Of a DNA stretch of 64,000 nt, positions 19,193-29,728 are shown one piece after another (the first letter of the stretch is position 1; every line of letters begins with the position of its first letter). This DNA is from Aphanomyces cochlioides (Eukaryota > Oomycota > Saprolegniomycetes > Saprolegniales > Verrucalvaceae), in contig JAHQRK010000030.1 of assembly GCA_019828595.1 (NCBI GenBank), positions 682,001 to 746,000 on the forward strand. Reading direction: 5' to 3'. The notes beneath the pieces were generated by a model. The model ran no database searches. It was given only the letters and a program-made list of their open reading frames with translations, and was not told the DNA's origin. Both the position numbers and the translations under genes were made by a program.

Positions 19193-22100
19193 TCAAAGGT
19201 TGCAATATAACATGCCTTTTAAGGTTCCAAGGTCTCGTTTTGAGATTGTGGTAAGATTTTGGGCAGAGAACCACTCATTCTGGTGCAAACTATGAAGCAC
19301 CGATGTCAAGGAAGCCTTCGTGGAGTCGTCCAAGGAGGCTCGATTGACTTGGTACAGATGCCGCTTTATAATGTGTCCTGCTAAGCTGGATATCGTCATA
19401 GGTGTTTTGTTAGGTAAATCTGGACGGTAAATCCGGTCGCACCGAGTTTTCCAAATTGTATACCAAATACAAGATAAAAAAATTGGCCACAGCAAATTAA
19501 ATCCAGCTTGGAGGTCTTTGTCTTGGAGTGCTATAGGAGAGAAGAATATTTTTTCCATGGTAGTTGGCCAAGTAAAGTTAAGGGATCTGGCCATGGATTT
19601 AAATGGACTCCAACATGCTCGAGTATATGGACAGTCCAAGGTGAAATGTTTATACGTCTCCACTTCATGACAGAAAATACAAGTGTTCGGGATATCGTCC
19701 GAGTACTTGAATTTGTATCGGAGAGGTAAGGCTCGTATAAGCAGTCGATATATGAAAGCACTATACGTTGGCAGAATAAATTTGGGCTGCCTGTAGAATG
19801 CGACCACTTTAATATTTTCCTTGTGGGCATAAAAATCCGAGGGTACCAATAAATGCGCTGTGGGTAAAACCTCCTGAGCTGATTTGGATTTAAATTCATG
19901 AGTTAAATCATCCAAGGTGGCATCAATAAAGGGTAAAAAGCCATCTTTAAAATTTCCAGCCCAAGTAATTTCGGTAGCCGTTTGCCGATAAGGTGTAGGC
20001 TGACGAAAATTAATTTCTGTGTCCTCGGGTGGAGATGGAAGGATAGACTTAAGTCTCCCGTGTAGAGCATACCACCATTTATGATCGGGAGTGGCTAAAT
20101 GGCGTCTTGAGCATTGAGATTTAATCCAATCTAACAGGATTTTCCGATCCATAAGATTGCCATTTTCATCGAGTAGGTGGCGAACATGGGTAAAATTTAA
20201 TTTTGCCAGTGATACAGCATAATCATAAGTCTTTGGATAGCAGTGTTCAAAGACAGTTTCTCCAAGGGTAAGAATTGATTGTGCCAAAGTGGAAAATTTC
20301 CATCGACTTGAACTGTGGGAAATTTAAGTGGGGTTGGAGATAAGGATAACCATAGTCGAGTAAATGCTGACCAGAGAGGTGGAACCTTATCTTGGTGGGA
20401 TATGGCTTTGTACATACTAGAGTGTGGACTCATGAAAAGGAGATCATAAAAATTTCCCCATGGACTGAAGGCTCTGGAGAGTAAATATTCTCCAATGGAT
20501 AGCCATGCTGGCAATTTCGTTTGACCATACGAGTTGTGAGGTGGTGCTAGGAGTAGCTTGAAGCATTTAAAGGTCATGACCCGGTGTAGTTTTGACCACC
20601 AGTGGGTAGACGATTTAAATCCGAGACCACCTTGTGCTTTTGGAAGGAAAATAATGTCCGAGTTGAATTGATGCAAATAACGTTGAGTCGAATATGGATC
20701 AATTGTATCGCCGTGAATAAATTGCTTGGCGACCTTGTCGAATAGTTTGGCATATTCTTTGTCGATCGGAATAAATTGGAGTTGATACCAGAGCACAGGA
20801 AAACAAATTGACCTTAGGATTGTCACTTTTCCGGGTAGGGTTCGTGCTCGATAAGACCATAGTTGTGTTCTTGAGACCAATTTCTCCAATAGCGAATTTA
20901 AACGTGTTGTGGCTGTGATGTTGGGAGAAATTAAAAGGCCCAACGATTTAGCAGGTTTGTCATCAGTAATAGCCAAAGGTGCCAGGTCTGGAGGTAAATT
21001 GGCATGGGTTAATAATTCTGTCTTGGAGAGATTTAACTTGAAACCAGAGATATCACAGAATTTTTTGACGATGTCGAGTTGGAGTTGCAACGTCGATGTA
21101 TTTTTGGAGTACAATTGGGAGTCGTCTGCATAATAGCTCCCGGTGTGAGTGTGATGACCAATTCGTATGCCCAAATCTTTTCTCTTGCGTATGGCTAAAC
21201 ACATAGGTTCTAGCGCCAAGACAAATAAAAGAGGTGATAATGGGTCGCCTTGTAAAACACCACGTTGGATCTTAAATGGGTTGGATAAATGTCCATTGAC
21301 AATAATTCGTCCACGACGATTTGAATAAAGCACTTTGACCATGTTGAGAAAGGACGGTGGAAAATTAAATTCCTTCAGGGTTGCCAATAAATAGGAATGG
21401 TTGACCCTATCAAAGGCTTTTTCAAAGTCCAAGAGGGCCACAATAGACTCGGAGGAATAAAACTTCATAAAGTGATTCAGGTCTTCCAAGCGCAGTAAAT
21501 TGGTTTGGATTGATCGACCACGAATAAAACCTGTTTGATCCGGGTGGACTATCGACTGAATGATTCTCTGCATTCGTTCTGCAAGGACCATTGTGAGGAT
21601 TTTCACGTCGATATTGACCAAGCTGATGGGACGGTAATTTTTTGGGAGTAGTTTGTCGTCCTTTTTGTACAGCAGTACAATTAAACTTGTCAATTGGGAG
21701 GGTGCCAAGTTGGAGTGAGAGTTGATTTGGTAATAGTATAGCATTTCCAAAGCCAGGGACCATTCATGGGGAAACATTTTCAAAATTTCGTAGGGCAGTG
21801 AATTTGGCCCAGGAGTTGAATTCCGTTTGGAGTGTTTAATGGCAAAATAAAATTCGTTTGCCGTGAGAGGAGCCCCAATAAATCTCTTGTCGTCGATATT
21901 GAGTCGGCGAGATATCAGAGTTTTTAAATACTTGGCCATTCTTTCCTTGTCAACTGCCTCATGGTCGCCATACAGGTCAGAATAAAACTCGTGGAGTGTC
22001 GAGGAAATTGATTGTTGATCAGAAGCAATATTTCCATTGGACATTTTGAGTGCCTTGAAGGGAGATTTTTGTAAAGGGATTGTGCGAGGTGGCTTCAGGT

Positions 22101-23304
22101 GAAATTTGGTACACCTTTCCGCTTTCTCGAGATGAGTTTGCATAGCAGTATCTTCCCGTAGGACTTTTTTCCTGTCATGATATTCATGTATGGCAGCTTG
22201 AATTGTTTTGATACGTGCCATCAAGGACGCACATGGGGCGTTTTGGTAATCCCGAATCAATAAAGCCAAATCCATAGATAATTTCTTGAGAGGCCTTTGT
22301 TGATTTTCGACCAACTCGTCGTGTAGGTATTTTAATTGATTTCGCATGTTGGTGATCATGGTGTCGAAATGTAGACCAACATTTGAGTTTAATTGGGTCT
22401 TGGTAAGGAAGGTTTCAAGTTGACGAGAGATAATTAATTTGGCCTTGTCATTGTTGAGAACCCATTGTGGTGTTTTCCATGGACCAGGTCCCATTGATAC
22501 TGCTGGACGTTTGGTCAATAATTTGCAGGGAGTGTGGTCAGCATGAGGAATTAGTTCCAGGTGACGAAATTTCAGATGACGTATGGATGCCATAGCAGAC
22601 GAGATGAAAATATAGTCAAGCCGATTGACAAATTTTGGACTTGTGAAAGCACGTTTCAGTGGATTTTGTTGACGGAAAATGTCAACGAGGTGTAAATCTT
22701 GTAGCCATAGGTTGAGTTCATATGAGCCATGAGTCGCATGAGTCGAAGGACGGCATGAATCTAATGTTGGGGAGAAAATAACGTTAAAGTCGCCACCAAC
22801 AATATGAAAAGCTTCGGGTGGAAAATCGCGAGGCAGATCATTAAAAAAATCCACACGGTCGTGATAGTCGTACGGAGCATAGATGTTGTGAATAAAAACC
22901 GGGATATTGTCCAGAGTGGCCGATATAAGTAAATAACGACCACGGAGGAGAGGTTTGTCCCAAGAGTGGTTTAAATTGGTGCAATTGTCCAGAGGGCAGT
23001 CAGGATGAATAAATGTAGCAAGGCCTCCAGTAGGATGAGAGGTATGGCTGATGGAATAAATTGGCTCCTCGTAGAAGAAAGTGCCTTGTTGGTTGGTATG
23101 TTTTTTCCAGTAGAAATTGATTTTGCCATGGTCGCTGGGGTAAGGCAGTCGAGTTTCTTGGATAAGTGAGATAGAGTTTTTGAGGAGAAAGTTCTTGAGA
23201 AGGTGGTGGAAAGAGTTGGAGAGACCATTTGTGTTGAGAGAAAACAAGCTAATATCCCAGTCGATAATGGCTTGTGGTAGCGCGTTAATTGTGGTCACGG
23301 TCAT
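19193..23304 (-). pseudogene. LINE B1 ORF2, frameshifted
   Basis: Start ATG at 23304, 100 bp after the ORF1 stop. The endonuclease and reverse transcriptase parts are intact (1,035 codons), but the loss of one T near 20248 shifts the frame just upstream of the zinc-motif region; the remainder continues in another frame from about 20287 to 19193. One extra T near 19258 also changes the extreme C-terminus relative to B2 and B3. Domain content is as described for B2. Probably still able to be mobilised only in trans. Confidence 0.9.
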
Positions 23305-23404
23305 GATTAATATTTGGGTTTTGATTTTTTGACTTCAAGTCGTTGTGTTGGTTTGGGTCGGGGTGTGGTGATTGTGGTTTTAATTGATTTTGTGTGTTGG
23401 CGAG

Positions 23405-25930
23405 TCAATTGGAGTCTGCATTGTCACCATCGCCAAGTTCTTTGTAGTCGAGTTCAGGAGCCTTTTCGTCCGGAAGTAAAGTTAACAAGGCATCAGTATC
23501 CGAGTCAAAACACTTCGTAGGGTCAATTGTTTGGAGTGCCAGATCTTTCACAATATGGCTCAACTCTTCTTCAATTTTATGATGTTGCACCAGGTTTCCA
23601 GCAGCAGGACTGGAAATTAATTTAATCAAGGAGGCGTCCGTGATTAAATTGCAATTGGGCCAACGGTGGACTTTGTCTTTCAGGCACAGATTAATATACT
23701 CATCGTTCGTATAAGCTTCAGGTGCTCTGTTGGACAGAAATAGATCGATTGCTGCTAGAGATCTTCTCATGTGGTAGTCTTCGTCATTTGGACACAAACT
23801 TTGGAATAGATTTGTGGGGCTGTAATTTTCAGGAGGAGGATGGCCATGCTGTTTTTGGTAGTACGAGGTAAATCGTTCTTCATCAATAGCTTGCATGGGA
23901 TTTTCTCCAGCCATTAAACGTATAATTCCTCTCGAGGCAATTAAATTGGATGCGATTTTGCGAGATTTTGGGTCCATATAGATATTTCCAATAAAGCCAG
24001 GTTGGTTGAGGGTTTCATCATGAAATACCAATGGGTTGGTGGATTCATTCAGTTTTTTCTTCAGCTCTGTGATTTGAGCCTTCACTTTGGCTCCTGCTGG
24101 TTTCGTAGAGGCTGGAATTTTTTTGGGTATCGTTGATTTTGGGGACGAAGCAGGACGTTTTTTGGGCGTGTCGGTAGGAACGATATCAAGATGGAATCGA
24201 GGAACCGTTGTGCCTGAAGTTGTCACGTCAGAGTCGTCTGAGCTGAGGATAGCGAATCGATTTTGTGTTGGAATCGAGGTAGCTGATATTTTGTATTGGG
24301 GACCTTGAATAAAACCGGCTCGAGTTGGTTTAAATTCGTCCTGGGATAAATTGGGTTTGTCTGTGAGAATAATATTATTCTCGCTCGAGCCCTTGGGTGA
24401 TTGTGGAGGATTTAATATCTTCTTGGGTTGAGCTACCATTTCTTCCTCTTCGATATTTGATTTCTCCTCTTGTTCCATGTCCACATCGCTTGACAGGTCG
24501 ACAAAGTTTTCCTTGCCATTTTGATTTTCCTTGGGATCGGCATTAGGGGATTCGGAGTTTCCAGTTGTGCCAGTATTTTCCTTCGGGGTGTTGGGTGGTT
24601 GGTTTTCTGTCGATGGATTTTCGGGAGCATCAATTTTTTCCTCTGTAGCGTTTTCCTCGACATGGTCTGTATTCTTTTTAGCGTCGTCTTTTTGTTTGGC
24701 TTTTTCCAGTCTAGCTTGAACGCTGGGAGGGACCGTTTGATTGAGGGACCGAATTTTATGTTGAAAAACATAAACTTGGTTTTGGATCTCGATTTCTCTC
24801 AGAGGCTCGCCTCCATCATCTGGTACCAATGCCAAAGGAGGAGTTTCGGAGTCAAAAAGGACTCGAAATTGGGTCGAGCGTAATAAATTGTCAGTACTGG
24901 GGTTAAAACCAACAATGACGCAGTGAGTGAGCTCTTCCAACTTTTTCAAAATCGCTTTTTGAATATCGTGATCCACCAGGTTGTTGAAAGTAATAAAATA
25001 AAGTTTCGAGTGGGGAGAATATTCAGGCACAGTAAATTCTTGTTTTCCCAGACGAAGGGAGGTTCCACAAGTTTTGCGCAATAGATCATCGTCATAAAAC
25101 GTCAAAGAGAGAGTAGTCGGGTTTTTCTTGTGGAACAGAATTTCCTTGAATTTCGATTCCCAAAGCGTACCCGGGTTTTGGGTAATTAAATTCGCTCGGA
25201 TTTGGTAGTCCTTGACTTGACGGAATGCTTCTCCCAGAGGAATGTCCACAGTGCAAGCCTTCGATGATGGAGTTTTCAAGATGTCTTCAATGAATTCATC
25301 CATAGCAGTAGGGTTTTGGCGGAATTCTCGAGCTTGTCGAATTAATTCTTCCAATTCAGAGTCGTCAATGGGATGCCCACCAGTGTTGCGAACCAATTGG
25401 GTTTTCACATGGCGGGCTCCTTCCCATACATTATTTTTCTTCGAGTTGGTTTTTTTGCCTTCGTTGTTGGACGAAGCTTGTTTTTTGGGGTTGGAGGGTT
25501 TGGCAGGAGAGTTTGTCCCATCTTTGGAGGGATTTTTCGAATTAGGTAAAACTCGTCCATGAGGGGTGCCGTCAGGATGGGTAATATTCTCCCCAGGCTT
25601 GTCAGAATCCTTGGGTAATTTGCCACCATTGGCGTCAGAGGCAGGTTTTTCGTTGGAACCATTAATATCCATACCCATTCCTGCATCATCGGGTCCATTT
25701 TTTTTGTCCATATTTGGACCAGTGTCACCACCTAAGTCAACACCATCTTGGTTGGAAACATTTTCCCTACGAAGAGAGTCGGACGCAGCGGCGCTGTTCC
25801 TAGAGGAAGGAGGTTTTTCAGCGGCTTCTCGGCTCGGACCGGGCGTCGCTTGGCTAGGGTCAGGCGTCGATTCACGTTGAGCGAATCGAGACACCGTCGA
25901 AAGGATGGTTTTTTCCGCGCTAGAGGCCAT
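23405..25930 (-). CDS. LINE B1 ORF1 protein (841 aa)
   Basis: Gag-like, presumed RNA-binding. Residues 1-170 are Asn/Pro/Ser/Lys-rich and disordered. From about 190 it has a helical stretch then a first RRM-like module; a second lies at about 308-395 (strand KLYFITFNNL, helix DIQKAILKKLEEL, strand STQFRVLFD, strand YVFQHKIR). A long acidic/lysine linker follows. The C-terminal domain (about 720-790, around SLAAIDLFLSNRAPEAYTND) is shared with family A ORF1. No zinc knuckle seen. The segment leading into the second module (RLGKQEFTVPE) aligns with A1 (IFGKEFTIPV). Start ATG is 80 bp from the element 5' end. Confidence 0.87.
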   Translation of the reverse strand: MASSAEKTILSTVSRFAQRESTPDPSQATPGPSREAAEKPPSSRNSAAASDSLRRENVSNQDGVDLGGDTGPNMDKKNGPDDAGMGMDINGSNEKPASDANGGKLPKDSDKPGENITHPDGTPHGRVLPNSKNPSKDGTNSPAKPSNPKKQASSNNEGKKTNSKKNNVWEGARHVKTQLVRNTGGHPIDDSELEELIRQAREFRQNPTAMDEFIEDILKTPSSKACTVDIPLGEAFRQVKDYQIRANLITQNPGTLWESKFKEILFHKKNPTTLSLTFYDDDLLRKTCGTSLRLGKQEFTVPEYSPHSKLYFITFNNLVDHDIQKAILKKLEELTHCVIVGFNPSTDNLLRSTQFRVLFDSETPPLALVPDDGGEPLREIEIQNQVYVFQHKIRSLNQTVPPSVQARLEKAKQKDDAKKNTDHVEENATEEKIDAPENPSTENQPPNTPKENTGTTGNSESPNADPKENQNGKENFVDLSSDVDMEQEEKSNIEEEEMVAQPKKILNPPQSPKGSSENNIILTDKPNLSQDEFKPTRAGFIQGPQYKISATSIPTQNRFAILSSDDSDVTTSGTTVPRFHLDIVPTDTPKKRPASSPKSTIPKKIPASTKPAGAKVKAQITELKKKLNESTNPLVFHDETLNQPGFIGNIYMDPKSRKIASNLIASRGIIRLMAGENPMQAIDEERFTSYYQKQHGHPPPENYSPTNLFQSLCPNDEDYHMRRSLAAIDLFLSNRAPEAYTNDEYINLCLKDKVHRWPNCNLITDASLIKLISSPAAGNLVQHHKIEEELSHIVKDLALQTIDPTKCFDSDTDALLTLLPDEKAPELDYKELGDGDNADSN

Positions 25931-26010
25931 GACGTTGTCGAAAGCACCTAAAAAGCAAGATTTTCCGTTGGGGGGCTGTGGTAGTTTAACCTACAAAGCA
26001 AAAACGAAAG

Positions 26011-26054
26011 TCCCGCATGCTAAGCGGGCGCTCTACCATCTGAGCTACATCCCC
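26011..26054 (-). pseudogene. tRNA-Ala 5' part (nt 1-44), unit 2
   Basis: Sits directly upstream of the LINE B1 5' end on the same strand and keeps the A box but not the B box. The first 12 nt of LINE B that follow include a T5 run (26004-26000). Confidence 0.92.
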
Positions 26055-26645
26055 TTCTTAGCGCTTCTAAAGCCAGACACACTTGCAGATTCATTTCATC
26101 TGTGGACGCACATTTTGTCCACTTCGCCTTGTCCACAAGAGTGTCCTCGGTCAGTCTCCAACTTTCCATTTCATTCACTTTGTTCACTACATTCCAACTG
26201 TCGTGTATAATCATATTGTTGAAAGGATGGATCTCTTTCTGTTCTAAATCTCGGTACGAAAGTCGTTTTTTGGCCATAACTTTATCAATTCTGCTCCGAT
26301 TTGCATGAAACCAGTTGCAAACGATAGGTTTTGATCATACCTATCGTTTGGCACCGGTGGCGTGGCAAAAGAACGATTTACGCCCGAGTTATGCGCAAAA
26401 AACGACTTTTACGCGCAAACAGGTTGTCCAAAGGATGTGCATGTCTTTCGTTTAATATATTTGACATCCGTTATCCATACGAACAGCCAACGCTCTCACG
26501 ACTCGTGTCATTGAAACAATAGTTCATCATGATTGGAATTCATTCCTGGACATTCAAATATTCAAATACAGGTTGTAGGAATGTATAAAAACCGGAAGGA
26601 CGAAATTAGTGTGTGTGTCCAGAAGTGATAAAAGTTAAAACGTAG
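26055..26645. repeat. Array spacer between LINE B1 and unit 3 tRNA
   Basis: Full 591-bp spacer, no differences noticed from consensus. Confidence 0.92.
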
Positions 26646-26691
26646 TGGAGAAGCAGGGTATCGATCCCTGTACCTCCCGCATGCTAAGCGG
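26646..26691 (-). pseudogene. tRNA-Ala 3' part (nt 28-73), unit 3
   Basis: Separated from its 5' half (27693-27736) by the truncated LINE B copy; 26675-26691 is the left duplication. Confidence 0.92.
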
Positions 26692-27692
26692 TTAACTGAG
26701 TATATTAAAGAATTAATATGGCCCAAAAGGGCCGCAAACTAGACTTTCGATTTTGGCTTCATAGGTCGCATAATAAATATGTGTTGCGAAATGTGACCTT
26801 GGAAGGTTCTTGTGGAAAATCGTCCAGTGTTGCTTAACCGAAATAGACTTGGGTGTGGGGTAATTTGGAGGAACCATGGCAGAAAGAAAATGTTGCATGG
26901 CGATTCAGGCTGTGAAAAAATTCAAGAGTATAGAGAAGAGCCATACAAGCAACTTTCTTTTCATGACCATCTTGATCCGAGTTGGTGGTGGCGAGATACG
27001 AGGCAATTTCGGGTTGACTGTGGAGGACTTGAAAATTTGTATACAAAAGTCTTGATAAAAATTCCAAGTGGAGGTACGCAGTGAAAAAGGCCAAGTAAAT
27101 AAAAGCTTGAGTTGGGGTCGATCCATGAATAAATAAATCGACAGGAGAGGAAGGCCAAAAATTGACAAAAGGGTCGAAACAGAGTAAAATCAGGCCCAAG
27201 GAAAATAAATTGGCAAGAGGTAGGAGCCCAAAAAATCCAAAAAGGTCGTGGCCAATTTAATTCGACCTCAGGAGGCCGAATTAAATCGCTGGAACCATGG
27301 GAAAAGCTGGGTTTGAGAGAAAAGACCATCCAAAATAAAATGTTCTTGGACGATTTGACCAGCCAAAAAAATCAACGAGGTCGGTCGTTCCATGACAAGC
27401 AAAGTTGATTTCAGGAGCGTCTTCGTCGGAGTTGAAGGTGGCGAGATAGAGGGAAAATCCCTTGTGGGTTGGGCTTTTGGGGTAAACCTCCCAAAAATAA
27501 TAAAAAAGGGTAAAATATTTGGGAGGTGCCATTTTGACATGCGCCATGCGCGGATAGGTCTCGAGCACGAGCATCGTCGGAGCTGGATTTCGAACGGCGC
27601 CGCGGTGCATGGAGCCACTTGGCAGAATCGTAGCGACGATACGTACGAAGGATAGCGCACCATTAGAATCGCCATAGGTAGTGTGTAGCGGG
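26692..27692 (-). mobile_element. 5'-truncated LINE B copy (1.0 kb)
   Basis: Corresponds to the last 1,001 bp of LINE B and is nearly identical to the other copies (one difference noted near 27567, CAC for CGC). It stops at AGCGGG, where full-length copies continue AGAGCGCTAG. The 17-bp anticodon-arm duplication (26675-26691, 27693-27709) is perfect. Intact 3' end with a lost 5' end is the hallmark of incomplete target-primed reverse transcription. No coding capacity. Confidence 0.93.
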
Positions 27693-27736
27693 TCCCGCAT
27701 GCTAAGCGGGCGCTCTACCATCTGAGCTACATCCCC
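27693..27736 (-). pseudogene. tRNA-Ala 5' part (nt 1-44), unit 3
   Basis: Right-hand remnant of the gene split by the truncated LINE B; 27693-27709 is the right duplication. Confidence 0.92.
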
Positions 27737-28311
27737 TTCTTAGCGCTTCTAAAGCCAGACACACTTGCAGATTCATTTCATCTGTGGACGCACATTTTGT
27801 CCACTTCGCCTTGTCCACAAGAGTGTCCTCGGTCAGTCTCCAACTTTCCATTTCATTCACTTTGTTCACTACATTCCAACTGTCGTGTATAATCATATTG
27901 TTGAAAGGATGGATCTCTTTCTGTTCTAAATCTCGGTACGAAAGTCGTTTTTTGGCCATAACTTTATCAATTCTGCTCCGATTTGCATGAAACCAGTTGC
28001 AAACGATAGGTTTTGATCATACCTATCGTTTGGCACCGGTGGCGTGGCAAAAGAACGATTTACGCCCGAGTTATGCGCAAAAAACGACTTTTACGCGCAA
28101 ACAGGTTGTCCAAAGGATGTGCATGTCTTTCGTTTAATATATTTGACATCCGTTATCCATACGAACAGCCAACGCTCTCACGACTCGTGTCATTGAAACA
28201 ATAGTTCATCATGATTGGAATTCATTCCTGGACATTCAAATATTCAAATACAGGTTGTAGGAATGTATAAAAACCGGAAGGACGAAATTAGTGTGTGTGT
28301 CCAGAAGTGAT

Positions 28312-28322
28312 AAAAGTTAAAA
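28312..28322 (-). terminator. Double T4 Pol III terminator of a tRNA-Ala unit (representative)
   Basis: On the tRNA strand the gene end is followed by CTACG, TTTT, AAC, TTTT. The same two tracts occur at the same offset next to every tRNA 3' end in the array. Confidence 0.8.
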
Positions 28323-28327
28323 CGTAG

Positions 28328-28400
28328 TGGAGAAGCAGGGTATCGATCCCTGTACCTCCCGCATGCTAAGCGGGCGCTCTACCATCTGAGCTACATCCCC
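28328..28400 (-). tRNA. tRNA-Ala (AGC), unit 4
   Basis: A 73-nt cloverleaf. The acceptor stem pairs GGGGATG with CTTCTCC and includes G3:U70, the alanine identity pair; the only mismatch is U6:U67. D stem GCTC/GAGC, anticodon stem CCCGC/GCGGG with loop TTAGCAT (anticodon AGC, decoding GCU/GCC as inosine), T stem CAGGG/CCCTG with loop ATCGATA, discriminator A. CCA is not encoded, as usual in eukaryotes. A box is nt 8-19 (28393-28382), B box GGATCGATACC nt 52-62 (28349-28339). Two T4 tracts follow. Confidence 0.97.
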
Positions 28401-28604
28401 TTCTTAGCGCTTCTAAAGCCAGACACACTTGCAGATTCATTTCATCTGTGGACGCACATTTTGTCCACTTCGCCTTGTCCACAAGAGTGTCCTCGGTCAG
28501 TCTCCAACTTTCCATTTCATTCACTTTGTTCACTACATTCCAACTGTCGTGTATAATCATATTGTTGAAAGGATGGATCTCTTTCTGTTCTAAATCTCGG
28601 TACG

Positions 28605-28755
28605 AAAGTCGTTTTTTGGCCATAACTTTATCAATTCTGCTCCGATTTGCATGAAACCAGTTGCAAACGATAGGTTTTGATCATACCTATCGTTTGGCAC
28701 CGGTGGCGTGGCAAAAGAACGATTTACGCCCGAGTTATGCGCAAAAAACGACTTT
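28605..28755. repeat. Large imperfect inverted repeat in array spacer (representative)
   Basis: Two 70-bp arms (28605-28674 and 28686-28755) around an 11-bp loop. The outer 23 bp match except for two bases (GGCC versus GCGC) and the inner 10 bp (AAACGATAGG/CCTATCGTTT) are perfect; the middle is diverged but the arms have equal length. Present in every spacer. Confidence 0.75.
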
Positions 28756-28991
28756 TACGCGCAAACAGGTTGTCCAAAGGATGTGCATGTCTTTCGTTTA
28801 ATATATTTGACATCCGTTATCCATACGAACAGCCAACGCTCTCACGACTCGTGTCATTGAAACAATAGTTCATCATGATTGGAATTCATTCCTGGACATT
28901 CAAATATTCAAATACAGGTTGTAGGAATGTATAAAAACCGGAAGGACGAAATTAGTGTGTGTGTCCAGAAGTGATAAAAGTTAAAACGTAG

Positions 28992-29064
28992 TGGAGAAGC
29001 AGGGTATCGATCCCTGTACCTCCCGCATGCTAAGCGGGCGCTCTACCATCTGAGCTACATCCCC
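28992..29064 (-). tRNA. tRNA-Ala (AGC), unit 5
   Basis: Identical to unit 4, 664 bp away. Confidence 0.97.
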
Positions 29065-29655
29065 TTCTTAGCGCTTCTAAAGCCAGACACACTTGCAGAT
29101 TCATTTCATCTGTGGACGCACATTTTGTCCACTTCGCCTTGTCCACAAGAGTGTCCTCGGTCAGTCTCCAACTTTCCATTTCATTCACTTTGTTCACTAC
29201 ATTCCAACTGTCGTGTATAATCATATTGTTGAAAGGATGGATCTCTTTCTGTTCTAAAATTCGGTACGAAAGTCGTTTTTTGGCCATAACTTTATCAATT
29301 CTGCTCCGATTTGCATGAAACCAGTTGCAAACGATAGGTTTTGATCATACCTATCGTTTGGCACCGGTGGCGTGGCAAAAGAACGATTTACGCCCGAGTT
29401 ATGCGCAAAAAACGACTTTTACGCGCAAACAGGTTGTCCAAAGGATGTGCATGTCTTTCGTTTAATATATTTGACATCCGTTATCCATACGAACAGCCAA
29501 CGCTCTCACGACTCGTGTCATTGAAACAATAGTTCATCATGATTGGAATTCATTCCTGGACATTCAAATATTCAAATACAGGTTGTAGGAATGTATAAAA
29601 ACCGGAAGGACGAAATTAGTGTGTGTGTCCAGAAGTGATAAAAGTTAAAACGTAG

Positions 29656-29728
29656 TGGAGAAGCAGGGTATCGATCCCTGTACCTCCCGCATGCTAAGCG
29701 GGCGCTCTACCATCTGAGCTACATCCCC
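29656..29728 (-). tRNA. tRNA-Ala (AGC), unit 6
   Basis: Identical gene; the spacer to its left is the one carrying the two substitutions at 29259-29260. Confidence 0.97.

Larger units (their letters stand above)
16783..26010 (-). mobile_element. LINE B1, full length, in tRNA anticodon arm
   Basis: A 9,228-bp element between 17-bp duplications TCCCGCATGCTAAGCGG (16766-16782, 26011-26027), i.e. tRNA nt 28-44. Same strand as the tRNA. Order on the minus strand: 80-bp leader, ORF1, 100-bp gap, ORF2, 2.4-kb 3' UTR. The 3' end carries two adjacent hairpins and no poly(A). Compared with B2 it has a 1-bp deletion near 20248 (TTTT to TTT) that breaks ORF2, a 1-bp insertion near 19258, and a 1-bp deletion near 18837, so ORF2 is not functional. 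Confidence 0.95.

Noticed and set aside
16783..26010. LTR retrotransposon or DNA transposon interpretation of the 9-kb repeats
   Set aside because: No terminal repeats or terminal inverted repeats; APE endonuclease with reverse transcriptase, and a truncated copy with intact 3' end, fit a LINE.
28448..28868. Plus-strand 68- and 63-codon frames in each spacer
   Set aside because: They are largely the reverse strand or opposite hairpin arm of the same sequence; openness follows from the inverted repeat.
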